DNA from: Argentina anserina
Lineage: Eukaryota > Streptophyta > Magnoliopsida > Rosales > Rosaceae
DNA: 64,000 nucleotides
Direction of reading: 5' to 3'
Assembly: GCF_933775445.1 (NCBI RefSeq)
Contig: NC_065873.1
Coordinates: forward strand, 4,650,001-4,714,000
Under the pieces are notes generated by a model. The model searched no databases. It had not been told where the DNA came from and saw only the letters and a list, made by a program, of their open reading frames with translations. A program made the position numbers and the translations under genes. Positions 33,878 through 45,300 of this stretch are shown in pieces. Position 1 is the first letter of the stretch. Every line of letters begins with the position of its first letter.

Positions 33878-35841
33878 TGAGACGACCCGTCCCAATAATT
33901 AACCTAATTATGCGTTAAAACCAGTAAACCGAAATCTAATCTAATTTGATTGTGGCTGCACCCAAACCTTGTTTGGGCTGCCTACGTACCCTCTACGAGG
34001 GATCAAGCCATTCGTAGTTCAACTAAACAGTCATTAATGACTTGACTACAGTCATATACAATCACGACGACTAATAATCGTATAATCCGAGAATTTACCA
34101 TCATTGACCAAATCAAAACAAAAACGCGATAGAAATCGAATATGCAATATCGATCAATACTTATGATTATTCTTATGTTCAAAATTGGTGACATAGTAAT
34201 TAAACAAAATTACTATGGACACCCAAGAGATATACCAATGTCCCTTCATTTCAATTCCAACACACACTTGCATACTTTCAATCATGTACTTAACTTATTA
34301 TAACAATACCGTAAACAAGAACCCATAATCATGTTTCCTGATCATGGTTCCAATCACAGAAATATTACTTGATCCAATTCAAACTTCACTAGGTGTGCCC
34401 ATACTACTAAGGCCACCCATTACACTTTCTTTTTCTTCATTTTTCAGCCACTACCAATATACATGAATGACTTATAAATTATATTAGAACTACAAGGACA
34501 AAGCTTAATTTCAAACTTCAAAGCTATTCTAGCACGATATAATTTTTGATCGTCACAACATGCAGCAGTAACCTTACAATTTCAATATCATGCATAGTTG
34601 ATAGCAACTCAGTGGAATCACCGTGCATTTTAATTCCAATAAACTTGATTACACCAACTATGGTTGAATTGGTTCCAACTCCGATCAGCTGAATTCCCAA
34701 GCAAACAGTGATCAAGGCAACAGTCCAAAATTCAACATTTTCTATTACCTTTCCTAACAATTAACTGGAAGTAATCCTTGCACCAAATAACATTCTCCAC
34801 CTCTTCAATGAATCTGTTTGCAGACCAGACCTCAAGTCTGGTGCAAGGATTATGCTCCACGCAATCATAGCGAATATAACTTCGCATACTTCTCTGTCCC
34901 TTGTACAAAAGTACAGTTGTAACCAAATCAACTCACAGAACAACGTATTGCATTCTTTTGGGCATAACCGAATTGAAGGATCAATTTTTATCTTCAACAA
35001 GGACTAATAGCAGCTCGGTTTCCATTTCCCTAATAGCAGGAGGCTCTCCTCAACGAACTCAGTGGAACGGACTTCCACCGAATTGGGGTCAGGTGATCGA
35101 CTCAGCCCAGAAAGCTCCCAATTGACACAAGGCTTCACAACAGAATGCCAAGAGGTTGGAATCGAGCCAAGGAACACCAAACCAGTCCCGAGGCCGAAGA
35201 ACAACGAAGAACATAAACCCAGAAAACATAGAATCAGTCCCAAATCGACCAAATCGATAAACAGATTATATAGGCTTGAATAACTCGGAGAGGAGATGAA
35301 TTTACATACCATATTCAACCTAATCGGTGTCCGGGGACGTCGGAAAAAATGCTGCAATTCGCCAGAAGGAAACCCGAAACAGTCGGCCTTCTGTTCTTCG
35401 ATTCTCTCTTCTCCGCTGGAGATAGAACAAGCCACAACCACAGGGAGGGGCGACGAGGAGGCGATCACGACGGGAATGGTGCGCCAGCCGGAGATGGCGT
35501 CGCTGGTTCGTCGGTCGGTGAGGAGCACAGTCGAGTATCGACTCGATCTGTTTCTCTTTCTCTCCCTTTTCCCATTTTCGACGCCCTATTTATACTAAAT
35601 TCTAAAAATGCCCAACTGCGTTTTTGATTCGTAACTTCTTCATACGAACTCCGATTTAGGCGTACCGCGTGTCTACGAATTCGTATCGACGAGCTCAACG
35701 ACTTTCTTGAAGGAGGTTTTCCCGAAAAACTTACGCATCGAAAAGTCAAATTTTAGCGTCGTCACACTTAGTACAACTCTCGTTCCGAGTAAAAGATTAA
35801 ACTATTATCGCCACGAATCGTAAAAGATTCGGGTCGTAACA
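33878..35841 (-). mobile_element. R1: solo-LTR-like element inserted in Copia-1 gag
   Basis: On the minus strand it runs from TGTTACGACCCG to ACGGGTCGTCTCA, 1964 bases. It is bounded by the 5-mer TAATG on both sides (plus strand CATTA at 33873-33877 and 35842-35846). Removing it restores the gag reading HVYELM-CTALAMQQ. The 5' third (minus strand) shares with R2-R5 the block GTCGTTGAGCTCGTCGATAC...CGGAGTTCGTATGAAG and a TATA box near 35590. The 3' two-thirds differ from R2-R5. No coding domain. Confidence 0.85.
34773..34851. repeat. Inverted repeats inside R1
   Basis: AATCCTTGCACCA (34773-34785) and its exact reverse complement (34839-34851) flank a 53-base loop. Inside it, ACCAGAC/GTCTGGT around 34824-34842 forms a second, smaller hairpin. 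Confidence 0.8.
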
Positions 35842-36216
35842 CATTAACTCATAAACATGTATGAAATCAGAATCATTAGTATATAATCCTTCAAGTGTCT
35901 GCCATATTGCCTGCGTAGTGTCACATGTCTCCACCAGATCAACTATCTCTTCATTCATAACTTTCCACAAGACTAACATCACAAGACCATCGTCGTCGTC
36001 CCACTTAGTGTAGGCAATATTATCATCTGCACTAGGAGCCTAAGTTACTCTGGTTACATGCCACATCTTGTGCATTCCTCGAAGATAAGCTGTCATAATT
36101 CGCTTCTATTTACGAAAATTGGTCATATTCAATTTGGTTCCCCCAAAGGAACTACTGTCAGAATTCTTGACATATACTTCAAATTTTGGAACATCAGCTT
36201 CGTCTCCAGAGCCCAT
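35842..36216 (-). pseudogene. Copia-1 gag N-terminal part
   Basis: Starts MGSGDEADVPKFEVYVKNSD at 36216, continues through GGTKLNMTNFRKWK, MTAYLRGMHKMWHVTRVT, then a stop, and LWKVMNEEIVDLVETCDTTQ, IWQTLEGLYTNDSDFIHVYE up to the R1 junction. Confidence 0.72.
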
Positions 36217-36938
36217 TGAAAAGCAAAAGTAAAAATCAGGAATTATACAGCAGAAACACCAAAAAACGGATATGAACCTATCTTGGATGCACGTTCACCA
36301 TCGGTGAACCTGCACTGACAACCAAGACTAGCAATTCTTGGCCGGGTCAGGTCGGGTTGAATTTGTTGGGTCCGGTCGAATCAGGTTCGAGTCGGGTTGA
36401 ATTTGGGCCGGGCCGGGCGGGTCGAATCCGGGCCGTGTCGGGTCGGATTTGGAGCTCAGAATTCGGATTTGCAGCGGCAATTCCACCGGCGCGGTGGAGA
36501 ACTCGATATGGCGGCAGCGATGGGAGCTCAAGGGGAGCAGTGGAGTCCCTCTCAAGACCGGCGGCAGAGCAAGGATACTGATGCCCGATCGTTCTCGAAC
36601 CGACGGCCGCGTGAAGGATGGCAGAGGCGGTGACTCGTCGTAAGAAACAGAGAGAGAAGAGTCTGCAACGTGATGGTGAGGGCGATGGTGAAGGATGGCG
36701 GAGGCAGTGTCTCGTCGTAGGCGAGAAGAAGGCGGTGGAGTTTCTGAAAATAGTGCCGCTTATGGAAACAAGGAGGGTGAGGCCCGGGGAAGGGCTGTGC
36801 CGCCTGTGGAAACAAGGAGGGTGAAGGGTTGTGCTCCAGGCAGGGAGAGGTGTTGACACCAGGTGATACCAGCCGAGCTCGCACCAAAAAACTATAAAAA
36901 CAAAACCCAGAAAAACAGAGCACTACTCAGATACCAAA
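36217..36938 (-). other. Copia-1 leader with GC-rich degenerate repeats
   Basis: Untranslated leader between the PBS and gag. At 36339-36450 it holds a degenerate array of GGGTC/GGGTT/GGCCGGG motifs, far more GC-rich than the surroundings. The overlapping open frames here are by-products of that composition. A GGAGGGTGA-type motif is repeated near 36765-36825. Confidence 0.5.
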
Positions 36939-37082
36939 TATAATAGTATATTAGACACTTAATTCATCTATACACACTAATGTCCTATATATAATCTAGT
37001 AAACGTACACTTTAACAACAATTCATTCCTTAATTCCCTCTGTGAATCACGACCGTGATTCACGGAGTCATTCACGCTAACA
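36939..37082 (-). repeat. Copia-1 5' LTR
   Basis: Partner of 29767-29908; about five substitutions and one 2-base indel are seen. The palindrome is present with one mismatch in one arm. Ends TGTTAG at 37082 on the minus strand. The next bases outward (CTCCCTCTAAAG) look like a polypurine tract on the minus strand, as if another element's internal region abutted. Confidence 0.85.
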
Positions 37083-37810
37083 CTCCCTCTAAAGGATAAT
37101 TGAAGATGTTTCCTAGTTGGACTTGGAAACATTTACGGCTTGATATTTCTTCCATAGAGGTACTCTATCGATTTGATTATTTAAGGGGAGAATATAATAT
37201 ATTTGGAATGGTGTTTTCAAATATATTTTATGTTAAAGAGTGATAGAGATTAATATAGAAAAGGTATGTTGTTAAATGGATGTATTCCATATATATTTGG
37301 GTTTTACCTTTTCTAGTTAGAGATATATTAGGAAGGTTGTTAAGAATGATTTCTATCCTTATCAAAGTGATTGACGTCAAGGGCTTAGGATATATAGTCA
37401 GTGACTTGACGCAAGTAGGTGTGGGAATACAGAGAGAAGAAATTCAAAGAAAAAAAAAGCTTAGTGCTAGAAGATATGAGTGACTCCGTTGAAGACCTGT
37501 GTGACAACATCGACAATCTGAGTGAAATCAACGTACGGTGTGATTATGACGATCTGAGTGAGGCTGTATCGACACTTGAAGCAACGATCTTAGTGAGATT
37601 GTTTCAATACTTGATTGTCACTATTAAGTGAGAAATATTTTACTTTTGAGAATAATATTATTATTGATTAAATATTTGTAATGCGAATTATTAAATAGAA
37701 AAGTGAAATTCTTCTACATATTTCGCTGTCATTACTCGTTATGGTTCTATCTTGTGTTTTTATTTGGAATTAGAGCAAGTGTTGGAAGTGTCCGGTAGAT
37801 CTAACTTAAG
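37083..37810 (+). other. Probable Copia-2 5' LTR/leader
   Basis: AT-rich, without domains, directly upstream of Copia-2 gag. TTTGGAATTAGAGC at about 37763 resembles a degenerate PBS (initiator-Met type) about 45 bases before the gag ATG at 37811. An LTR start was not located and no matching 3' LTR was found. Confidence 0.4.
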
Positions 37811-39170
37811 ATGGAACAACAAGGGTTGAATCAACCGCCCATGTTTGAGAGTTTGGATTTCGCTCAATGGAAGCTTCAAATGAGATCCTTTATATATGGT
37901 ATTGATTTTCATATATGGAGAAGCGTTGAACGTGAATGGAAACCTCCAATGAAATATGTTGATTCAAAAGCTACAAAGGGGACATCTACTGATGAGTGGA
38001 TTGAAAATGAGATTAAGGTTAGTAAAGGAAATCATAAGGCGTTGAATGCTCTATATGTGTCAATGAGCAAAGATGAAAAGAAAAGAGTTTAGCATTATGT
38101 CACGGCCAAAGAGGTTTGGGATAAATTATGTGTTTGAAATGAAGGTAATGATATTGTAAAAGAACAAGGGTTGCAACAATATTATTCTGAAATTGATGCA
38201 TTAAAAATGAGAGATGATAATCTATTAATGATTTTTACAGTCGTTTTACTGATCTCTTTAGTTTGTGTGAAAGCCTTGAAAGACCGTTACAGGAATATGA
38301 TATTGTAAGGAAAATATTACGGTCTCTTCCAAAGACATATATGATTAAAAAAACAATTCAAGAGCAATATAATCTCAACACATATTATGTGTACTTGTTG
38401 ATTGGAAATCTGAAAGCTTGGGAAATTGAGCTTGAAGAGGATGAAAGACCAAAAAGTAAGAATTCTAAAAATATTGCTTTAATTGCTACAAAAACCTCTA
38501 AATCAAATTCTGAGGAGTCTGAGAATAATGAATTGTTGCTTTTAACTAGAGAGTTTAAGAGGTTTTTGAGTCAGAAAAAGTCAAAATCTAATGGTCAAAA
38601 ATATCGAAATCCTAGGAGGAATTTTAATGGAAATAATAAGCGTTTTGAGAAACGTAATGATAATTCCTCACAAAAGAAGTATGAGTATAGAAGTAGTAGT
38701 AATAGTAATAAGAAGTGTTATACTTGTGGTGGCGTTGGCCACATTGCCAGTGATTGTGAAAACAAAAGGTCTGATTCAGGTAACAAGACTTACAAAACCT
38801 CTTGGAGTGATGATGAATATAGTTCCTCAAAAGAGAACAAAACGTTTGCTCTTATGTCTTCTTTTTCTCTAGATTATGCAGATTCTGAAATCATTGAAGA
38901 GTATTGAGAAGAAGATAGAGAAAACAGCTATGAAGATGATGATGAGATGTTTGAATATTAAACAAAAGTTATAAAAGTTGCGAGCAAATTTCAGAAAAGA
39001 AGTTATGTTAAAGCAACAAGTGGAGAAGTTGGAAGGTGAACAATTAAAATGGTAAGAGGAGAAACTCAACTGGTAAAGAAAAATGATAGTTATGATCATG
39101 TGCTTGAAACAAAACGACTTCTAGCAAAATATTTAATGTTCCAGGATGAGATAATCAAAAAAGATAGGAG
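37811..39170 (+). pseudogene. Copia-2 gag, N-terminal and knuckle part
   Basis: MEQQGLNQPPMFESLDFAQW and KLQMRSFIYGIDFHIW; stops near 38090 and 38137; LQEYDIVRKILRSLPKTYM, LKAWEIELEEDERPKSKN; zinc knuckle CYTCGGVGHIASDC at about 38717-38758; then an acidic/Ser-rich tail and DEIIKKDR, broken off at the insert. The frame is lost twice. Confidence 0.8.
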
Positions 39171-39564
39171 TATTTAGATATACACCCAAACAAGTATACA
39201 TGTTTTAGATTAAACTCACAACTTCAAGTTATACCCAAATTTATTTATTAGGTTGATTTTTAATTTAAAAATATATATTTTGGACCTAGTTAACATAACC
39301 TAAATTTGTAATAATTTACAAAACATGCCACAAACCCAAAACTAAAATCATAATTCTTATTTTGCTTGACTAAAGCTCCATTTCAAAACTCCTTCATATA
39401 TAAACAACCAGAATCGTGATTCACATGATGGAAGCCCTGCGTTTTCTAAGCTCCATCATTAGTTAACGAATACAATATCCAATAGCATCTTGAATCTCAT
39501 CCACGATCGAAGTAGCGAGAATCAATACAAGGGGTTTGAATTTCAGTATCAGCATCTTTAATTT

Positions 39565-39607
<43 letters not shown>

Positions 39608-40787
39608 ACGGTATTTTTCTTGGGTATACATGGATAGCTCAATCGGAGGGTAGTGGGTACATAGAGTTGTGTCATCGATTTGTGTTGTTTTTGTTTATTC
39701 CGGTATGTAATACTCTCAACCTGTTTAATATGTTTAGTTTTTTCAGTTTTAATAGTTTGTGGTGTGTGTACTACGCCATAGGTATACCTTCAATGTTGTT
39801 TCGACTATTTTCGATTGAACATGTATATGTTTGTGTGTGTTACCTATGGATCTGGTTATTCAACTATTGTTTTTGTATGTTAGATTGGTGTGGGTTAGGT
39901 AATTTTTGTTGTGTGTAAGTGTTTCTTACCTATGGAATCAGTTGTGTCTTTGCATCACGGTGCTATTGGTGAGTGGGTAGATTGTTCCTCACATATAGGT
40001 GTGAGGGGAGGTGTTTGTCCTATGTGATAGGAAGGAGTTACCTAGCTATTAGATAGCTAGTGTTGGTTATGGAGGTTTTAATTTCTGGTTGTGTAGAGTA
40101 TTTTACCTATGTGATAGTACCTAATTACATGTGATATAAGGTTTAACTGACTGCTTGTAATGTAGAACATGGTTATGTGTTTTTTTATTCGAATTTCGAG
40201 TTTGTGATATAGTTGAATAACTTGATATGTTTATTTGATGAATCGGGTGCTTGGTTTGTGAGGTAGAAAGAGTGGCTTCTGGGGTTGACTATATGTGTGT
40301 TTTTCTTTAAAAAGGAAAAAAAAGAGTGTGTTAGCTTTTTCCTTTTCCTTGAAAAAATTACCATTGTCTTCTCAAGTTTCCATATGTTTCACTACTTCAT
40401 GCATGCACCTATTAACTTAATTGTTCTACTATCATGTCAAAATAGCATATTTTGTGGATCAATTGCTCTCAATTAGTTTTGATTTCACCAATTTGTGCCA
40501 TTAAAAGTAAGTTAATTATTGTGGGATATAGCTCCTAAAATAGACGTCATTAATTCTTGGTTTCTATTAAGAATGAATATTCGGACAACTATTTAGAGAA
40601 ATAATTTTCTTTTTTAATTATAAGGGTAAAAATGTGAACTTGAATAAATAATTTAAACATATTAGTAATAGAAAAAAAAACTCTATAAGGAAAGTTGGTA
40701 TATGTTTTGGGTATAGATTAAAAAAGAAAAAGGGTGTGGGTTTATCTAAAAATCGGGCTTCAAAGATAGGTGTATCCCTAATTTTCT
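39168..40787. mobile_element. Unclassified 1.6-kb insertion in Copia-2 gag
   Basis: The gag reading is continuous from DEIIKKDRSI to QKNNLIDLLNSKLGKLQILL if this block is removed. Its ends are weakly inverted (TTTAGATATACACCC left; AATTAGGGATACACC right in reverse complement). The interior is AT/GT-rich with a TA microsatellite and no domain. A T/A-rich stretch (TCAAAAAA) lies near both borders and may be a target duplication. It is probably a non-autonomous TIR element. Confidence 0.5.
39567..39604. repeat. (TA)n microsatellite
   Basis: About 38 bases of perfect TA dinucleotide in the gag insertion. Confidence 0.95.
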
Positions 40788-42306
40788 CAAAAAAATAATC
40801 TAATTGATTTATTAAACTCAAAACTTGGTAAGTTACAAATTTTGCTGGACAGAACAGATGACAAAGTTGGAAAATTTCAAAATAGCTCGAAATCTTTATC
40901 TGATATTTTGAGTTCACGAAAGAGCTACAAGGATCGAACCGTGCTTGGATATGTTGGTGAGTCTAGCTCAAATAACAATTCTAATATTTTCACCAATTTT
41001 GTTCGTGAACAAACAGGTTCAAAGCAAGTGATAAAAACGCTCACAAACAGGACAAATCTGAAAACCTTTAGACCCACCTCTTCAAAATCAAAGGTAACCA
41101 ACTCAAATGAAAGGTATGATAAAGATATTAAAGATATTTAAAGTAAGTTAGAACAACATGGTCAGTTTTTACTTGATATCTCTCACTTTGTTAGGTTATC
41201 AAAATCTTATAAAGAAACTAAACAAGATGTGAAAGAGGCTCAGTGATATCAAGGCAAGAAGGTCTGGAGGAAAAATGTTAACCAAAATTTCATATAATCT
41301 TTTTGTAATCTGTCTTATATTGATATAAATTATGAATTTGATGATATTAAAGCTACTTGTAACGTTGCACTAACTGCTTTGTCTGCTAGACAGGCTAATA
41401 CTTGGTATATTGACAGTGGTTGTTCCAAGCACATGTGTGGTAACAAACATTGGTTTCCTGATTTAAAAGAGTCAGGTGTTTCAGGTACAGTTACGTTTGG
41501 AGATGAAAGGAAAACAAAAATAAAAGGAAAATGATAAATTAAAGATCAAGATCTTGCTTACTTGAACAATGTTCTTTATGTTGAATGTTTATCTAACAAT
41601 CTTATTAGTGTGAGCCAACTTGCAGATGATTACAAAGATGTTTGGTTTAACAAACGTAGATGTGTTGTGTTTGATAAAGATGGTAAAGTTGTGATGGGAG
41701 GAAATAGATCAGGAGATAAATGTTATCATGTTTCATCTGACTTGAAAACGGATAACTCTGAATCTTGTTTCAGGACTAGTTCAGTTAAAGAAACCATGGA
41801 ACTTTAGCATAAACGCCTTGGTCATTTAAACTTTCAAGATTTGCTTAAATTATCAAATCAAAAATTAGTTCGACGCTTACCAGCTTTAAGTGGTCATACT
41901 GATGTTATTTGTGGAGGATGTAAAATAAGAAAACAAGCTCGTGAAAATCATAAAGTGGTGAATGCTACCTCCACATCTCAACCATTAGGATTGCTTCATA
42001 TGGATTCAATGGGTCCATTTGCAACTATAAGCATGTCAAGTAAGGAATATATTTTGTGTTTACTCTCTTTTTGCTTGGATTGATTTTCCAAAGGATAAAT
42101 GTTATACTTTTGATTCTTTTGAAAGTTTAAGTAAACAACTCATGGTCGAAAAACAACAACACAACTTACAAATTGCCAAAATTAGATCGGACAATGGCAC
42201 TGAATTTAAAAATGCTAAATTTGCTAATTATTGTCGAGATCATGATGTGTTTCATGAATTTTGAGCTCCTATTACTCCTCAACAAAATGGTATTGTTGAA
42301 CATAAG
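40788..42306 (+). pseudogene. Copia-2 gag end, protease, pre-integrase, integrase N-part
   Basis: KNNLIDLLNSKLGKLQILL and DRTDDKVGKFQNSSKSLSD complete the gag. NTWYIDSGCSKHMCGNKHWF is the protease core with SGCSKHM in place of SGATSHM, a SIRE-like variant. LNNVLYVECLSNNLISVSQL and HKRLGHLNFQDLLKLSNQKL form the pre-integrase region, and CGGCKIRKQARENH.. with LGLLHMDSMGPFATISMSSK starts the integrase. FR/stop changes are seen near 41155 and 41535, and the frame shifts at 42080. It ends APITPQQNGIVEHK at R2. Confidence 0.8.
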
Positions 42307-45300
42307 TGTCAAGACCCCGAAATTTCAAGTATGCAACTCGAAATCGAAGCCATGAAAACTCTAAAACAATCTCAATAAATCGAAATCATCTTATTATCAC
42401 AGCGTATCATTACTGAGTTCACAAAACATCTCAGTCGAATTAATTATTACAAAACCAATTTATAATTCAAGCATTATATCAAATGGAAATGTAAAATCCT
42501 CTCAATCCTCACCACAAAATAAAATAAGGAAACTTTGAAGTCTTCAGAGTAGTCCGTCAATTCTGCTAATCCACACCTGCAGAACTATCTCCTACACCAT
42601 CGAATAGGTGCAACACAAACCCGGTAAGCTTTGCAGCTCGTATGAGTAAAACAACAATATAACTCGCATATAAATATAAGAGAAAAATACTGAAAACATT
42701 TAATTATAAATGTACTCATGAGTCATTGGACGGCCCATCTACTTATCCAATAATATCTGAAAATATAAGTGCTCATGAGAAATCGGGCAACCCATCTGTT
42801 TACCCGAATACATTTATAATACGGGTACTCATGTGACCCAGGTACTCATTTGTTACCCCTCATGCAGTACGCCACCAGACATTGAGCAACCATTTGTTAC
42901 CCAATATCCAAAAATATGGGTACTCATAAGCCGGTAACCCATTTGTTACCTCTCATGTCATACACCGACAGACAGACTAGAGCTCTAGCTGAATCGTAAC
43001 CGTCGCCCGGCCAAGGCTAGAGCTCTAGCTGAATCACCGCTAAGGGTAGATTCGTCACTGTGAGATTTTACTCACCTTATTTTCCTGAGCGTAATTGATA
43101 GAGCGTTGGTTAAAACGTCTATAATAAACCCTGTAAAACATCATCATTAGTATAGAATAAGCAGGGATCGTTCTTTTCCGGGGAATTGAAGGGAACTCTA
43201 AACTTTTAATATTAACAAATAATGGGGGGTTTGAGATTGATTATTAACTACTAAAATAAAACTTAAATTACTATTTACATGATCGACTTCTCTTTAACAA
43301 ACTTAAACCAAATTTACCATTACACCACATAATTACAAGTTCAAATCTATCATGCATTCTAATTTGACTAATTACATACTTTTTAGACACCAATACAATT
43401 AGAGCCTTAGGGGATCATCTAATCATGTAAGATTTCAATTAACATTTAGATTGACTTAGAGCCTAATCTAAATTTGCATGCAATCGAATTCAATAACACT
43501 TAAACACCAAATCTTTGTTGGAGACATGTTTCATGTATGGCGTCACCCACCATGATTTCACATGCAATTTTCCAGAATTTTTACCACTTTTAATCAATAC
43601 AAACCGAACCTACTTAGGGCATGATTCGATTTGTGTCAATATGGTTGATGAATCTAGCACTTAAACACAATCTTAGAGACTGCATCCAAGCACTAAATTC
43701 ATATGCACATATCTGAAAATTATCTAAAAGTATGAGAAAGATGATTAGAACACAACAATAGAAATACAAACTCATTAATTATAGGAAATCATCAATTCGG
43801 CAAAGATCCAAAAATCCAATAAAACAATCTGAAAATTTCGATTCTTAATACAAAACAATAATCTGACACAAACATCATACTACAATCTTCATAGACAAAG
43901 TATTGTAAAAAAAATCAAAAACGAACAAACCCGTGGACATGAGTTGCGAGAATCACACGTTGTAGGAACCTTGGAGGTGTGTCTTCAATGGTGATTTCGG
44001 TGGAGATGGAATTTGTATATGGGGGAGAATGACTTGCTGTTTTGGTGAATGATGTTTGAGATAGTATTTTGGCTCTTGAATGCAAATGAGAAGTGATAAT
44101 TTTTCTTTGTAAATGATGTGATATTTATAGAAGAGTTTTGGCTCTTTGAATATTATAGCTTGGACTTTTTTTCCTGAATTTCTTTCACTTATTTTTGTCA
44201 TTGGTGGGTGCAATCTCCTTTGATAAATTCCTTCTTTTTCTTCTTTTTTTGTGTCTCCTTCTTTCTCTTTTGCATTATCTCTTTCTATTCTCTTCCTTTT
44301 TCTTTCTCTTTTTTTCTTTCACTTATTTTTGTCATTGGTGGGTGCAATCTCCTTTGATAAATTCATTCTTTTTCTCCTTTGTAGGTGTCTCATTCTTTCT
44401 TTATTTTCCTCCTTTACTTGACTTTTCGTCTATTTTTTCCTTCATTGTACAATCTGAAAATAATAAAATACAAGATGATTCATATAAAAAGATCGAGTAA
44501 GTTACTAGAATAGGAGAGTAAGATTAGGAAAGTTACGGAATAAAATTTTAAGTTCAAGTAAGATTTTCCCAAATGGTACGTTTTCTAGTCTAAAAAAGGA
44601 TTCCAAATGCAAGGACTCTCAAAATATCGTCAATGCGACCAAAACGTAGAAAGGTGAAGACTCCTAATCCAATTATGTTTCCTAGTCCTACAAGGATTCC
44701 TACTCAAACTAGGACTCTAGACCAATTCTGCGTTTTTAACTCATGTAAGCACAAAAATGCATCCAATACCGCCCAATACTCTTACGACGACTCAATGACT
44801 CAATAGTACAACAATAAGGGCTAAGCAAAGTACAAATTGAGGTAAAAACATGTTAACAACGTCACACAAGTGCTCCTATCAGTAATTTCCACAATTATGA
44901 AAGAAAATCTTTTACTTGTTTCGTCAATGACCTAGATTGAATAAGAAGTGATAAGAAACGTGATGTAAAACTTCAAATGCTGAAACAGTACTAATATTTT
45001 ACTGTTCAGCAATTTTTTGGTTTTTTTACGAATTTACAGTTCACGTAAATACTATTCATGTATTACTGTTCATATACGTACTATTTACGTTTTACTTTTC
45101 ATATACGTACTGTTTATGTATTACTTTTCATATACGAACTATTCCGTCGTAAATACTGCTTCAGTAAATACTAATTAACGTTTTACCTTTCAGAAATTAC
45201 ATTTACAATTACTGTACGTAAATTACTTTTACATTTACTGTACGTAAAATACTTTTACATTTACTGTACGTAAATCACTTTTTACAAAAGTTATTGTTCA

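Larger units (their letters stand above)
29767..37082 (-). mobile_element. Copia-1: decayed Ty1/Copia retrotransposon, minus strand
   Basis: Two short LTRs flank a minus-strand gag-pol. The 5' LTR (36939-37082) and the 3' LTR (29767-29908) are about 96% identical by eye. A PBS-like TGGTATCTGAG follows the 5' LTR, and the polypurine tract at 29909-29920 precedes the 3' LTR. Domain order on the minus strand is gag, protease (DSGASDHM), integrase, reverse transcriptase, RNase H, i.e. Copia. Stops and frameshifts occur throughout. R1 is inserted into gag. I could not find matching 5-bp target duplications at the two outer ends, so the element may be rearranged. Confidence 0.88.

Noticed and set aside
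35004..35598. 174-residue frame on - and overlapping + frames
   Set aside because: Lies in R1; no domain, no counterpart in sister elements.
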